A stretch of 43,426 nucleotides of DNA from JAFGVL01 sp031553685 (GTDB lineage Bacteria > Bacteroidota > Bacteroidia > Bacteroidales > Paludibacteraceae), in the NCBI GenBank assembly GCA_031553685.1, contig JAVBLE010000048.1:1-43426 (forward strand). The letters run 5' to 3'. A model generated the notes under the pieces. The model was not told the DNA's origin. It did no database searches and saw only the letters and a list, made by a program, of their open reading frames with translations. Of this stretch, positions 17,446-24,388 are shown one piece after another. Positions within the stretch are counted from its first letter, which is position 1. Each line of letters opens with the position of its first letter. The translations under genes were made by a program, and so were the position numbers.

Positions 17446-18972
17446 ATGAAGTTTCCAATAAAAATACTAACCACATTAAGCGCCGTGCTTTTGCTCTTGG
17501 GTACACACCGTACTCAGGCTGCAAGCACAGCGCCTGATCTGGTTTGTGTCGGGACAACCAAAACTTATAATGTAAATCCAACGCCGGGTTCAAGATATAA
17601 ATGGCAGATAAACGGAGGAACGCCGCTAACGAATACAACAAGTTCGATGCCAATTACATGGACAACTCCCGGAACTTATGTGGTCTCGGTACAGGAAACA
17701 ATGGTAAATAATTGTGTCGGACCTCTTGTAACATTGGCTGTTACAGTCGAATCTCCACCAACATTGGCTATTACTGCCGGTGATATTTGTGCGGGCAAAG
17801 ACCTTGTCTTCACAGCTACCAATATCCCCAATGCAATTTACTCATGGCAGGATGGAGGTATGCCTGTTGCCGGACAGTCCGGATACATTTACACAATGAT
17901 TAATCCGCCGGCAGGCCCGCGTACTGTAAGCGTAACTGCAACAACACTTGCCAATTGTGTGTCTAATACGCCGGTAGCAACTGCTACCGTAAAACCATTG
18001 CCAATGGTGAATCTGACTGCACGAACCGGTTTGGTTTGTTTGGGCGGGAATTTAGTGTATGAAGCAAGTGGAAATTACTCAACTTATGAATGGTTGATGA
18101 ATAGCCAGCTTCTTCCCGAAACAGGAAGTGTATTGACATATCCAACCCATGTGCCCGGCAATATGACAGTTTCGGTCAAAGGCTTCCAAAACGGTTGCGA
18201 GTCTTTGCCGCAAACGATGACCGGTACAATACAGGATACTCCGCCTATGCCGCAAACAAATGGTATCGCAGTTTGTGCCGAAGAGGGCACTACACTTGAT
18301 GTGTCTTCATTGGTAAGTTCTGCAGGCTTAACCCACTTGTGGTATTCGCATGCAAGTACCCCTTCACGGATTTCTCCGCCGTTGCTGTCAACAAGTGCAC
18401 CTGCGTCAAAGACTTATTATGTTTCGGCAATGAGTTCGGCAGGTTGCGAGTCGGATAGAGCGCCTGTTTATGTCGATGTGCTGGATAATCCGGTTATTAT
18501 CAATAAAGCAAAGAAAGACGACAAAACAATCGAAATTGTGGTAGACAAAGGAACTCCGCCTTACATATATAGAATTCAAAATTCGCCTTCTCTGCCGTTC
18601 CATGGAACAGCGGTTATTTCAGAGCTGATCTCGGGGAAAAATGTCTTTGAAGTTGAAGATAGCAAAGGTTGTAAAACAAAAGACAGCCTTACCATTCAAT
18701 TTAACGACCTGATACCCGAAACCTATTTTACACCTAATGGCGATGGCGACAATGATACTTGGGATATTGTTAATATAGACAAATATCCTCGTACCGAAAT
18801 ATATGTCCACGATCGCTACGGTAAAGAGCTATACAAAGGAACCGGAGCCACATTTAAAGGCTGGGATGGTATGTATCGGGGTCAACCTGTTGTAGGTACG
18901 GATTATTGGTATGTAATCAATGTGTACGAATTGGGTCAACGCATGGTAGGACACTTCAATTTGAAAAGGTAA
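17446..18972 (+). CDS. T9SS-exported Ig/PKD-repeat protein with type-B sorting domain
   Basis: This 508-aa surface protein is expected to leave the cell by the type IX secretion system. A signal peptide (MKFPIKILTTLSAVLLLLGT, then HRTQA) is followed by an Ig-like domain similar to the first domain of the 682-aa protein (SRYKWQINGG...VVSVQETMVNNCVGP). Several further PKD/Ig-like modules lead to a C-terminal gliding-motility-associated (type-B) sorting domain from about residue 420. It opens with PETYFTPNGDGDNDTWDI and contains EIYVHDRYGKELYKG, FKGWDGMYRGQPV and TDYWYVI. The ATG at 17446 follows a GTG at 17443. It is 71 bases upstream of a PorP/SprF gene, the usual partner of type-B substrates. 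Confidence 0.93.
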   Translation: MKFPIKILTTLSAVLLLLGTHRTQAASTAPDLVCVGTTKTYNVNPTPGSRYKWQINGGTPLTNTTSSMPITWTTPGTYVVSVQETMVNNCVGPLVTLAVTVESPPTLAITAGDICAGKDLVFTATNIPNAIYSWQDGGMPVAGQSGYIYTMINPPAGPRTVSVTATTLANCVSNTPVATATVKPLPMVNLTARTGLVCLGGNLVYEASGNYSTYEWLMNSQLLPETGSVLTYPTHVPGNMTVSVKGFQNGCESLPQTMTGTIQDTPPMPQTNGIAVCAEEGTTLDVSSLVSSAGLTHLWYSHASTPSRISPPLLSTSAPASKTYYVSAMSSAGCESDRAPVYVDVLDNPVIINKAKKDDKTIEIVVDKGTPPYIYRIQNSPSLPFHGTAVISELISGKNVFEVEDSKGCKTKDSLTIQFNDLIPETYFTPNGDGDNDTWDIVNIDKYPRTEIYVHDRYGKELYKGTGATFKGWDGMYRGQPVVGTDYWYVINVYELGQRMVGHFNLKR

Positions 18973-19043
18973 AAAGCCCGACTTGAACTGAAAGTAGAAG
19001 AAAATTGTTATCTTTACGAAATCTTTGAGAAAGACATTGAATT

Positions 19044-20030
19044 ATGCTTAACAAAACGCCTTATTTAAAACGAATTATACTTTTTATTGCCACAGTTTTC
19101 TTTGGGTTCACTAATGTTTTTGCTCAAGAAGACCCTGTGGCAAACCAATATTATTTTAACTACTATTTAGCTAATCCTGCTGTAGCCGGCGCTACCGATT
19201 GTACTTATTTTATGTTTACAAATAGCTTCAATTGGGTAGGTTTAGATGCCGACGCGCCAATGACACAAACATTAAGCTTTCAGACCCGTTTGCAGAACAG
19301 TATGGGTATCGGAGCATATATTTTTAACGACCGGAATGGTTATAGCTTGCAACAAGGGGCGCAATTCACTTTAGCATACCATATTGATTTATCCGATGGA
19401 CGGCGATATATGCGCCAGCAAGTTCGTCGCGACAGGCAATTGTCATTCGGAGTATCCGGAAAAGTATTCAACCGTGGTTATTCTTCCGATTTCAACCCCG
19501 ATCCAACCAATCCTGCTTACCAGGACATGAGCGATTCGCAAGTTTTCAATGCCAATGTAGGAGCTTATTTTACATCGTATGGCTTTTTTACAGGCTTATC
19601 CGCCTTTAATTTAGTGCCAACTAAAATGAGTGCGTCCAATGTGGATTTAGAGCCAATAATACCTCTTACATTTGAATTGTTATTAGGCAACGAATTTGAG
19701 CTAAACCATAAAGAAAGTTTGGAACCATCCCTGATGTATAAATTTTCTGCCGATGAGGCTATGGATTTAGATTTAAATTTGAAGTATTCGAAAGAATTTA
19801 ATAAAAACAGAGATAATGCCTGGTGGGTGCAAGCAACATTCCGTGGCGTTTTAGACCCTAACCATGTGCAAACAAATAAGCTAATTGGAATGGTGGGATT
19901 TAAGTTGAACAAATTTTACTTAGCCTATGCTTACGGCGCCGATCTCAACCGGTTAATACGGTATAGCTATGCAACACACCAGATCATGTTGGGATACACA
20001 TTCTGTCATGTGGACAAATTCTGTAGATAA
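19044..20030 (+). CDS. PorP/SprF family outer-membrane protein (type IX secretion partner)
   Basis: This is a 328-aa outer-membrane beta-barrel of the PorP/SprF family. A signal peptide ending FTNVFAQ is followed by the family's opening (DPVANQYYFNYYLANPAVAGA), then alternating amphipathic strands such as LSFGVSGKVFNRGY, FKLNKFYLAYAYGADLNRL and SYATHQIMLGYTF. Members help anchor or export a type-B CTD protein encoded next to them; here that is the 508-aa protein upstream. A TATCTTTA element at 19009 could give the gene its own promoter within the operon. A strong terminator follows, closing the module. Confidence 0.93.
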   Translation: MLNKTPYLKRIILFIATVFFGFTNVFAQEDPVANQYYFNYYLANPAVAGATDCTYFMFTNSFNWVGLDADAPMTQTLSFQTRLQNSMGIGAYIFNDRNGYSLQQGAQFTLAYHIDLSDGRRYMRQQVRRDRQLSFGVSGKVFNRGYSSDFNPDPTNPAYQDMSDSQVFNANVGAYFTSYGFFTGLSAFNLVPTKMSASNVDLEPIIPLTFELLLGNEFELNHKESLEPSLMYKFSADEAMDLDLNLKYSKEFNKNRDNAWWVQATFRGVLDPNHVQTNKLIGMVGFKLNKFYLAYAYGADLNRLIRYSYATHQIMLGYTFCHVDKFCR

Positions 20031-20047
20031 TTTAGTTAAGATAGAAG

Positions 20048-20087
20048 AAAAACCCCGTTAGAAAATGTTTTCTAACGGGGTTTTTTT
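20048..20087 (+). terminator. Strong intrinsic terminator after porP/sprF
   Basis: Perfect stem AACCCCGTTAGAAAA / TTTTCTAACGGGGTT (20051-20065, 20068-20082) followed by a T-run to 20087. The flanking A-run makes it potentially bidirectional. Confidence 0.95.
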
Positions 20088-20096
20088 GTGCGGATG

Positions 20097-20218
20097 AAGG
20101 GACTTGTCCCTTTTATCTTGTCAACAGTATTTCAAATTGTTACACTCGCAAAAATAGTTGGATAACCGATTTTACACCCTTAAAATTGGGGATCAAAAAG
20201 TATCAAATCGTATGATAC
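20097..20218. other. Intergenic stretch with two small palindromes
   Basis: AAGGGAC-TT-GTCCCTT (20097-20112) is a compact hairpin followed by T's. GTATCA/TGATAC (20200-20205, 20213-20218) is an operator-like palindrome about 125 bases upstream of the promoter of the next gene. The gap 20031-20372 holds no gene. Confidence 0.4.
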
Positions 20219-20341
20219 AAAATTAATGATTTTTTTAAGCAAACCAAAGCTTGCGGATTGTTTTTTGAACAGGTATTTGTTGTTTTAAGTAGTCATAAGA
20301 ATTTTTATAAAAAAGTGAAACGCATATAATTTACTATTTTT

Positions 20342-20349
20342 TATCTTTG
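20342..20349 (+). promoter_or_regulatory. -7 promoter element of the AlbA_2 gene
   Basis: TATCTTTG matches TAnnTTTG. It ends 23 bases before the ATG at 20373 and overlaps the alternative upstream start at 20349, which argues for the downstream start. Confidence 0.55.
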
Positions 20350-20372
20350 TGTTTTACTTAACCTATAAAAGT

Positions 20373-21716
20373 ATGCCAACAGAAACAAACCGCATAGAAT
20401 ACAAACAACAGCTTACTGATGATCTGGAAAAAGAAGGCGTGGCATTTTTAAACTACCACGAAGGTGGTGTGTTGTATATCGGCATTGACAAACATGGAAA
20501 TCCGGTCGGACTTTCGGATATTGACAGTGACATGCTTAAAATTAAAGATCTCCTGAAAAACAATATTCTCCCCTCTTGCTTGGGTTTGTTTGATGTGGTT
20601 GTTGAGAAAATAGATGGCCGAAATGTTATTAAAGTCACTTTTGCAAGCGGTACAGAAAAGCCTTACTATATCAAGAAACACGGTATGTCTGAGAAGGGTT
20701 GTTTTATTCGTGTGGGAACGGCTGCCGAACCAATGCCGGTACGAATGATAGAATCTTTATTTGCAAAGCGTACTCGCAATTCTATTGGAAAAATCAAATC
20801 GCCTAAGCAGAGGCTCTCGTTTGAGCAGTTGCGGATTTATTATGACGGTGTTGGCAAAACATTAAATGAGCAATTTGCAACCAATTTGGAATTGCTTACG
20901 GAAGAAGGGCAATACAATTATGTAGCTTACTTGTTATCGGACATCAATAATATGTCGATAAAAGTGGCCAAATATAACGGACTCGACCGTGTGAATTTGG
21001 CTGAAAATAACGAATATGGTTATTGCTCTTTGATAAAAGCTACTAAACAAGTATTGGATAAGATTGATGTTGAAAATAAAACCTTGGCCAGAATTACGCC
21101 AAAGGAACGCGAAGAGAAACGCCTGTGGAATCCTGTTGCTTTGCGTGAAGCTATTATTAACGCGATTGTGCATAATGATTACACTTTGGAAATACCACCC
21201 AAATTTGAGTTTTTCGACGATCGTTTTGAGATTACTTCGTACGGCGGTTTGCCACAAGGATTGGAAGAGAGCGAATTTTTCGAAGGTCTTTCAATTCCTC
21301 GCAATAAGGAACTGATGCGAGTTTTTAGAGATGTGGATTTGGTCGAGCATTTAGGTTCAGGCATTCCGCGTATTTTGCAACATTACGGAAAGGAGTGTTT
21401 TAAATTCTCAACTAACTTTTTGCGAATGACTTTCCCATCGGCTGCACCACTAACCGCGCAAGTCACCGCGCAAGTCACCGCGCAAGTCACCGCGCAAGTC
21501 ACCCAATTAATTATGTTGTTAGAGGGTGAAATGAACCGTCAGGAGATTCAGGAAAAACTTAATCTTACCCATGTTGAACACTTCCGGTTAAACTACTTAA
21601 AGCCAGCCTTGGAAGAAGGCCTCATCGAAATGACATTGCCTGATAAACCTAATAGCCGCCTACAAAAATACCGCTTGACAAAGGCAGGTAAGGAATTAAA
21701 ACAATCATTGAAATAG
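20373..21716 (+). CDS. AlbA_2 / HATPase_c_4 regulator with C-terminal winged helix
   Basis: This 447-aa putative DNA/RNA-binding, ATP-binding regulator is of a type common in Bacteroidota accessory regions. The N-terminal Schlafen-type AlbA_2 domain spans about 1-125 (RIEYKQQL, VAFLNYHEGGVLYIGIDKHG, GCFIRVGTAAEPM). The central-to-late HATPase_c_4 (RecG-C-like) domain has LREAIINAIVHNDYT and VEHLGSGIPRIL. A linker of four exact TAQV units is coded by a 12-bp tandem repeat, and a C-terminal winged-helix-like segment has MNRQEIQEKLNLTHVEHFRLNYL. The ATG at 20373 is chosen because the -7 element overlaps the earlier start. The target is unknown. Such proteins are sometimes part of defence or stress-response loci, but no partner gene adjoins it here. 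Confidence 0.88.
   Translation: MPTETNRIEYKQQLTDDLEKEGVAFLNYHEGGVLYIGIDKHGNPVGLSDIDSDMLKIKDLLKNNILPSCLGLFDVVVEKIDGRNVIKVTFASGTEKPYYIKKHGMSEKGCFIRVGTAAEPMPVRMIESLFAKRTRNSIGKIKSPKQRLSFEQLRIYYDGVGKTLNEQFATNLELLTEEGQYNYVAYLLSDINNMSIKVAKYNGLDRVNLAENNEYGYCSLIKATKQVLDKIDVENKTLARITPKEREEKRLWNPVALREAIINAIVHNDYTLEIPPKFEFFDDRFEITSYGGLPQGLEESEFFEGLSIPRNKELMRVFRDVDLVEHLGSGIPRILQHYGKECFKFSTNFLRMTFPSAAPLTAQVTAQVTAQVTAQVTQLIMLLEGEMNRQEIQEKLNLTHVEHFRLNYLKPALEEGLIEMTLPDKPNSRLQKYRLTKAGKELKQSLK
21453..21500 (+). repeat. 12-bp tandem repeat, four perfect copies, in the AlbA_2 gene
   Basis: Four identical ACCGCGCAAGTC units encode TAQV x4 in the linker before the winged helix. Being a multiple of three, copy-number change would lengthen or shorten the linker without shifting frame. 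Confidence 0.97.
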
Positions 21717-21811
21717 TTTTGGAAAAAGGGCCGCGAATTATCGTGGCTGTTTTTTGATGTGGTTGGGGTGTGATATGTGGTAGGATGAACGACTTATGAT
21801 AGGCTGGTCGA

Positions 21812-22009
21812 TTATCCGACAATGAGGGGGTGTACTTGCGCGGCTTCTAAACCTGTGTATTGGCAGAATTCGTCGATACTGACGAACTGGTGTTCTTGCT
21901 TGTGATAATGTCTTTTTATTTTTGCAAGGAGAAACCTGCCATAGCGTTCGCTTTTGCCTGTGATGAGCTGTACATCTTTTGGGTATATGCAAATCCTTTT
22001 GACTTCCAT
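21812..22009 (-). CDS. Small conserved HTH-like protein
   Basis: This is a 65-aa basic protein (MEVKRICIYPKDVQLITG...). The pattern DVQLITGKSERYGRFLLAKIK followed by FVSIDEFCQYTGL reads as two short helical DNA-binding-like motifs. I recall similar small Bacteroidota proteins but no assigned function. TAAATTTG at 22026-22033 on the minus strand fits a -7 element just upstream. It is the only minus-strand gene between the AlbA_2 gene and the right edge of the island, and it is divergent from the 252-aa gene. A regulatory role for the island is possible but not shown. Confidence 0.7.
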   Translation of the reverse strand: MEVKRICIYPKDVQLITGKSERYGRFLLAKIKRHYHKQEHQFVSIDEFCQYTGLEAAQVHPLIVG

Positions 22010-22025
22010 TGGACTTTTGTTTCTG

Positions 22026-22033
22026 CAAATTTA
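22026..22033 (-). promoter_or_regulatory. -7 promoter element of the small HTH-like gene
   Basis: Minus-strand TAAATTTG followed by C matches TAnnTTTG and lies 16 bases before the ATG at 22009. No -33 element is evident. Confidence 0.45.
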
Positions 22034-22162
22034 CAAATAATTATGTTGTTTTATATTGCTTTTCCGGCAAAAACGGCAAGGTTCGACATTGGCGGAAAGT
22101 GTTATTTGGTAATGCTTACGGGTTGGTTATAACTTTATGCTGTAATTTTAAATCTTTAAATT

Positions 22163-22921
22163 ATGGCAAGACAAAAAGGTATTATCAAATTGGAAGGAAC
22201 CATCGGGGATATTTCATTTTATAAATCGAAAGATGGTTTCTTGGCGCGTGGTAAGGGTGGTATAGATGGCAATCGTATTGCTAATGACCCGGCTTTTGCC
22301 CGGACGCGCGAAAATGGTGCGGAGTTTGCCAATGCGGCTTCGGCAGGAAAGTTATTGCGCGATACGGTGCGTGTGTTGGGCATGAATGCTTCGGATAGCC
22401 GTGTGACGGGAAGGCTTACGCAACTGATGACGCGTATCAAGAACTTGGATGAGGTTGATATTCGTGGGGAACGCAGTGTGGCGGAGGGTATTACATTGCC
22501 TGCGGGTAAATCGTTGTTGAAGGGTTTTAACTTTAACAATCAGGCGGTACTGGGTAGTGTGTTGTATAAACCGTTTCAGGTGGATGTTGCCACGGGAAAG
22601 ATTTCTATCTGGTCTATCGTAACGCAGGATGAGATTGCGTTTCCACAAGGGGCTACGCATGTGATTTTTAAATCGGGGTATGCGAGTATTGACTTTGTAA
22701 CGGGTGCTTCGGAGTTGAAGGTTTCGGAAGCATTGCGCTTGGCAATTAATCCGGAATCGCAAGTGGTTTCGATAGTGCCGGAATCGGTACCGAGTATTAC
22801 GGGTACGCGTTTTATTCTGCTTTGTATTGAATTTGTGCAGGAAGTGAACGGCGCGGATTATTCGTTGAAAAACGGGGCTTATAATGTGTTGTCGGTTGTG
22901 GAAGTTGTAGATGGTGTTTAG
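22163..22921 (+). CDS. Conserved Bacteroidota protein of unknown function (MARQKGIIKLEG type)
   Basis: This 252-aa soluble protein has no signal peptide or membrane segment. The N-terminal 60 residues form a strongly patterned module (KGIIKLEGTIGDISFYKSKD, then GFLARGKGG and NDPAFARTRENGAEF) that I associate with recurrent unannotated Bacteroidota proteins. A helical part rich in Arg and Thr (VTGRLTQLMTRIKNL) follows, then a beta-rich C-terminal half (GATHVIFKSGYASIDFVTG). The function is unknown. It is first in a run of plus-strand genes that leads to giant proteins and a tail-fibre-like protein, so a structural or assembly role is a guess. It starts directly after TTTAAATT, a leader shared with other genes of the island. 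Confidence 0.85.
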   Translation: MARQKGIIKLEGTIGDISFYKSKDGFLARGKGGIDGNRIANDPAFARTRENGAEFANAASAGKLLRDTVRVLGMNASDSRVTGRLTQLMTRIKNLDEVDIRGERSVAEGITLPAGKSLLKGFNFNNQAVLGSVLYKPFQVDVATGKISIWSIVTQDEIAFPQGATHVIFKSGYASIDFVTGASELKVSEALRLAINPESQVVSIVPESVPSITGTRFILLCIEFVQEVNGADYSLKNGAYNVLSVVEVVDGV

Positions 22922-22952
22922 AGCCTGTTTAAATTTTTATTGTTTTTAAATT

Positions 22953-23219
22953 ATGGAAAATCAAACAGTAAATCCCAATGAGATGAATATTGTGGAACGG
23001 GTAAAGGCTCCTACTCCAAAGTTTTTTAAAACTTTGCGGACCATCGGGCTGGCACTGGCTGCTGCGAGTGCGGCTATTTTGGCGGCTCCTATCGCACTGC
23101 CGAGTGCTCTTGTAGCTGCTGCGGGATATGTGGCTTTGGCAGGTGGTGTATTGACGGCTGTGAGCCAAACGGCGGTAGAGACCTCCGGTAAAAGAAATGC
23201 AAACGATGAAGATTCTTGA
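22953..23219 (+). CDS. Small membrane protein (holin-like in size)
   Basis: This 88-aa protein has a polar N-terminus (about 1-27), a hydrophobic Ala-rich pair of segments (about 29-70: IGLALAAASAAILAAPIALP and ALVAAAGYVALAGGVLTAV), and a charged tail (GKRNANDEDS). Two membrane helices and small size recall phage holins, but no family was recognised. It lies 31 bases after the 252-aa gene with a TTTTTAAATT leader, and overlaps the start of the next small membrane gene. Confidence 0.75.
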   Translation: MENQTVNPNEMNIVERVKAPTPKFFKTLRTIGLALAAASAAILAAPIALPSALVAAAGYVALAGGVLTAVSQTAVETSGKRNANDEDS

Positions 23220-23397
23220 AACAGCGATGAACGGTAATGTACGGGCGGGAACTTTAGGCGGTGCAGTGTTGTCGTTTTTCGGAAATATCTTTGTAAGTGA
23301 TTTGCTGAAAACGGTTATTCTGTCTGCTGTGGGTGCAACGGTGAGCTTTATTGTTTCATTGGTTTTAAGATATCTTTTCAGGCGTTTGAAACGCTAA
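23197..23397 (+). CDS. Small membrane protein overlapping the previous gene
   Basis: This 66-aa protein has an N-terminal polar segment followed by hydrophobic AGTLGGAVLSFFGNIFVSDL and VILSAVGATVSFIVSLVL, and a basic tail RYLFRRLKR. It overlaps the end of the 88-aa gene by 23 bases (14 if ATG 23206 is used), suggesting coupled translation of two membrane partners, as in holin/antiholin-like pairs. That comparison is by architecture only. A clear terminator follows 44 bases downstream, ending this three-gene unit. Confidence 0.7.
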   Translation: MQTMKILETAMNGNVRAGTLGGAVLSFFGNIFVSDLLKTVILSAVGATVSFIVSLVLRYLFRRLKR

Positions 23398-23440
23398 AAA
23401 AATCCTACTGTTTCTGGTGTGGTAATCTTTATAGTAGGTT

Positions 23441-23470
23441 GGGGCTTCCTTCGCGGGAAGCCTTTTTTGT
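23441..23470 (+). terminator. Intrinsic terminator of the 252/88/66-aa operon
   Basis: Stem GGCTTCC/GGAAGCC (23443-23449, 23456-23462) followed by TTTTTT. A further hairpin CCTACT/AGTAGG lies just upstream (23404-23409, 23433-23438). Confidence 0.9.
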
Positions 23471-23533
23471 TTTTGCATGATTATGAGGAGGCATTTATAA
23501 AGCTTAGGCACCGGATTGTGCAATTGACTGGAA

Positions 23534-23624
23534 TTTCCAAAAGGAAACGGAATAAATAGCGCAGCGGTTTATGCCGTAGTCTTTTGGAAACCCACAGGGC
23601 TTGTTCCGGGAAATTACGGCATAA
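23534..23624 (+). other. Candidate H-type pseudoknot (structured RNA or DNA)
   Basis: Two perfect 10-bp complementary pairs interleave: TTTCCAAAAG (23534-23543) with CTTTTGGAAA (23581-23590), and TTATGCCGTA (23569-23578) with TACGGCATAA (23615-23624). The order a-b-a'-b' is the H-type pseudoknot topology. CCC-ACA-GGG gives a small internal hairpin. No known RNA family recognised. Confidence 0.4.
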
Positions 23625-23681
23625 CTTTGCCGTGGCTTTTGAATGCGTTTTTTGTTTTTGGGGCTGGACACTTCAAAAGGT

Positions 23682-23727
23682 GCTGCGAAAAATGGCTACT
23701 AAAAAATTGAACATTATTTTTCGCAGC
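23682..23727. repeat. Perfect 12-bp inverted repeat
   Basis: GCTGCGAAAAAT (23682-23693) and ATTTTTCGCAGC (23716-23727) around a 22-base loop. Only a weak T-rich tail follows, so terminator function is uncertain. Confidence 0.8.
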
Positions 23728-23837
23728 TTCTTTTATCCTTGAAGGGTGGGTGGGGTTTTCCCCTTTCCGGAAACGCTTTCATTCCTTATGGGTGGGAAGA
23801 AAATAGTGAAAAGCTGCTTTGGGAAAGGGGAATGAAA

Positions 23838-23865
23838 TTAAGAATTAAGAATTAAGAATTAAGAA
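23838..23865. repeat. TTAAGAA tandem repeat, four copies
   Basis: Four consecutive 7-bp TTAAGAA units. This simple repeat has no conserved spacer structure and is not a CRISPR array. Confidence 0.95.
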
Positions 23866-23917
23866 TATTCCTACCTATGGGCTTATTATTTATTGTGAAA
23901 AATGTTCGTTTTTCTAT

Positions 23918-23985
23918 ACTAAAACGCGAAGACGCAATGACACGAAGACGCTAAGATTTTTTTCTTTGCGTCGTTGCGACTTAGT
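23918..23985. repeat. Inverted repeat with GACGCAA/TTGCGTC core
   Basis: Outer ACTAA (23918-23922) and TTAGT (23981-23985), inner GACGCAA (23931-23937) and TTGCGTC (23966-23972). A related half-element (ACTAAACGCAAAGGCGCAAA) occurs at about 36638-36657, between the two giant genes. Confidence 0.65.
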
Positions 23986-24292
23986 ACATAAAGCGTAGCT
24001 TTTAGTTTGAATGTGCATTGTGTTGAAAGCGGATATACATAAAATATTTTTATAAAATATTTGTTTATTAAAAAATATTTCTTAAATTGCGCTCACTATT
24101 GCGTGTGATTTTCTATTGTTTAATTTCCTTTTAAAACAAATATAGATATGCGCCTCTTTACTGCCTCTCCAGCCTTGTTTGCACATACAGATGAATTTGT
24201 ATGCCACCCTATTGACTACCTTCTCTATAATATATTAGCTGTATTTCTTATTGCTAACAGGAACAAAGATTTTGTGCTGATAACGGAAAAAT

Positions 24293-24335
24293 CGAATTGC
24301 AAATTCTTACATTTATAACTGCCGAATTGCAAATT
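24293..24335. promoter_or_regulatory. Paired 13-bp direct repeats upstream of the 1130-aa gene
   Basis: CGAATTGCAAATT occurs exactly at 24293-24305 and 24323-24335, 30 bp apart, that is about three helical turns on the same face. The pair ends 53 bases before the ATG at 24389. The spacing suits a dimeric regulator, though no regulator is identified. Confidence 0.4.
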
Positions 24336-24388
24336 TGGCAGGACGGAGTCCGAATGCAACTTTATTTACAATATAAATTAATGTAAAA

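Larger units (their letters stand above)
23471..24388. other. 0.9-kb gene-free region rich in inverted repeats
   Basis: No coding sequence is supported on either strand. It holds a pseudoknot-like arrangement (23534-23624), a perfect 12-bp inverted repeat (23682-23727), a CCCCTTTCC/GGAAAGGGG pair (23760-23768, 23822-23830), a TTAAGAA tandem repeat, a GACGCAA/TTGCGTC element (23918-23985) and a pair of 13-bp direct repeats just before the 1130-aa gene. Confidence 0.7.

Noticed and set aside
20373..22009. Anti-phage defence island built on the AlbA_2 gene
   Set aside because: No nuclease, NTPase or other defence partner adjoins it; a lone AlbA_2 regulator is too common to support the claim.
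23838..23865. Short tandem repeat considered as a CRISPR or phase-variation tract
   Set aside because: The units are 7 bp with no spacers and lie outside any gene or clear promoter, so it is simple repeat DNA only.
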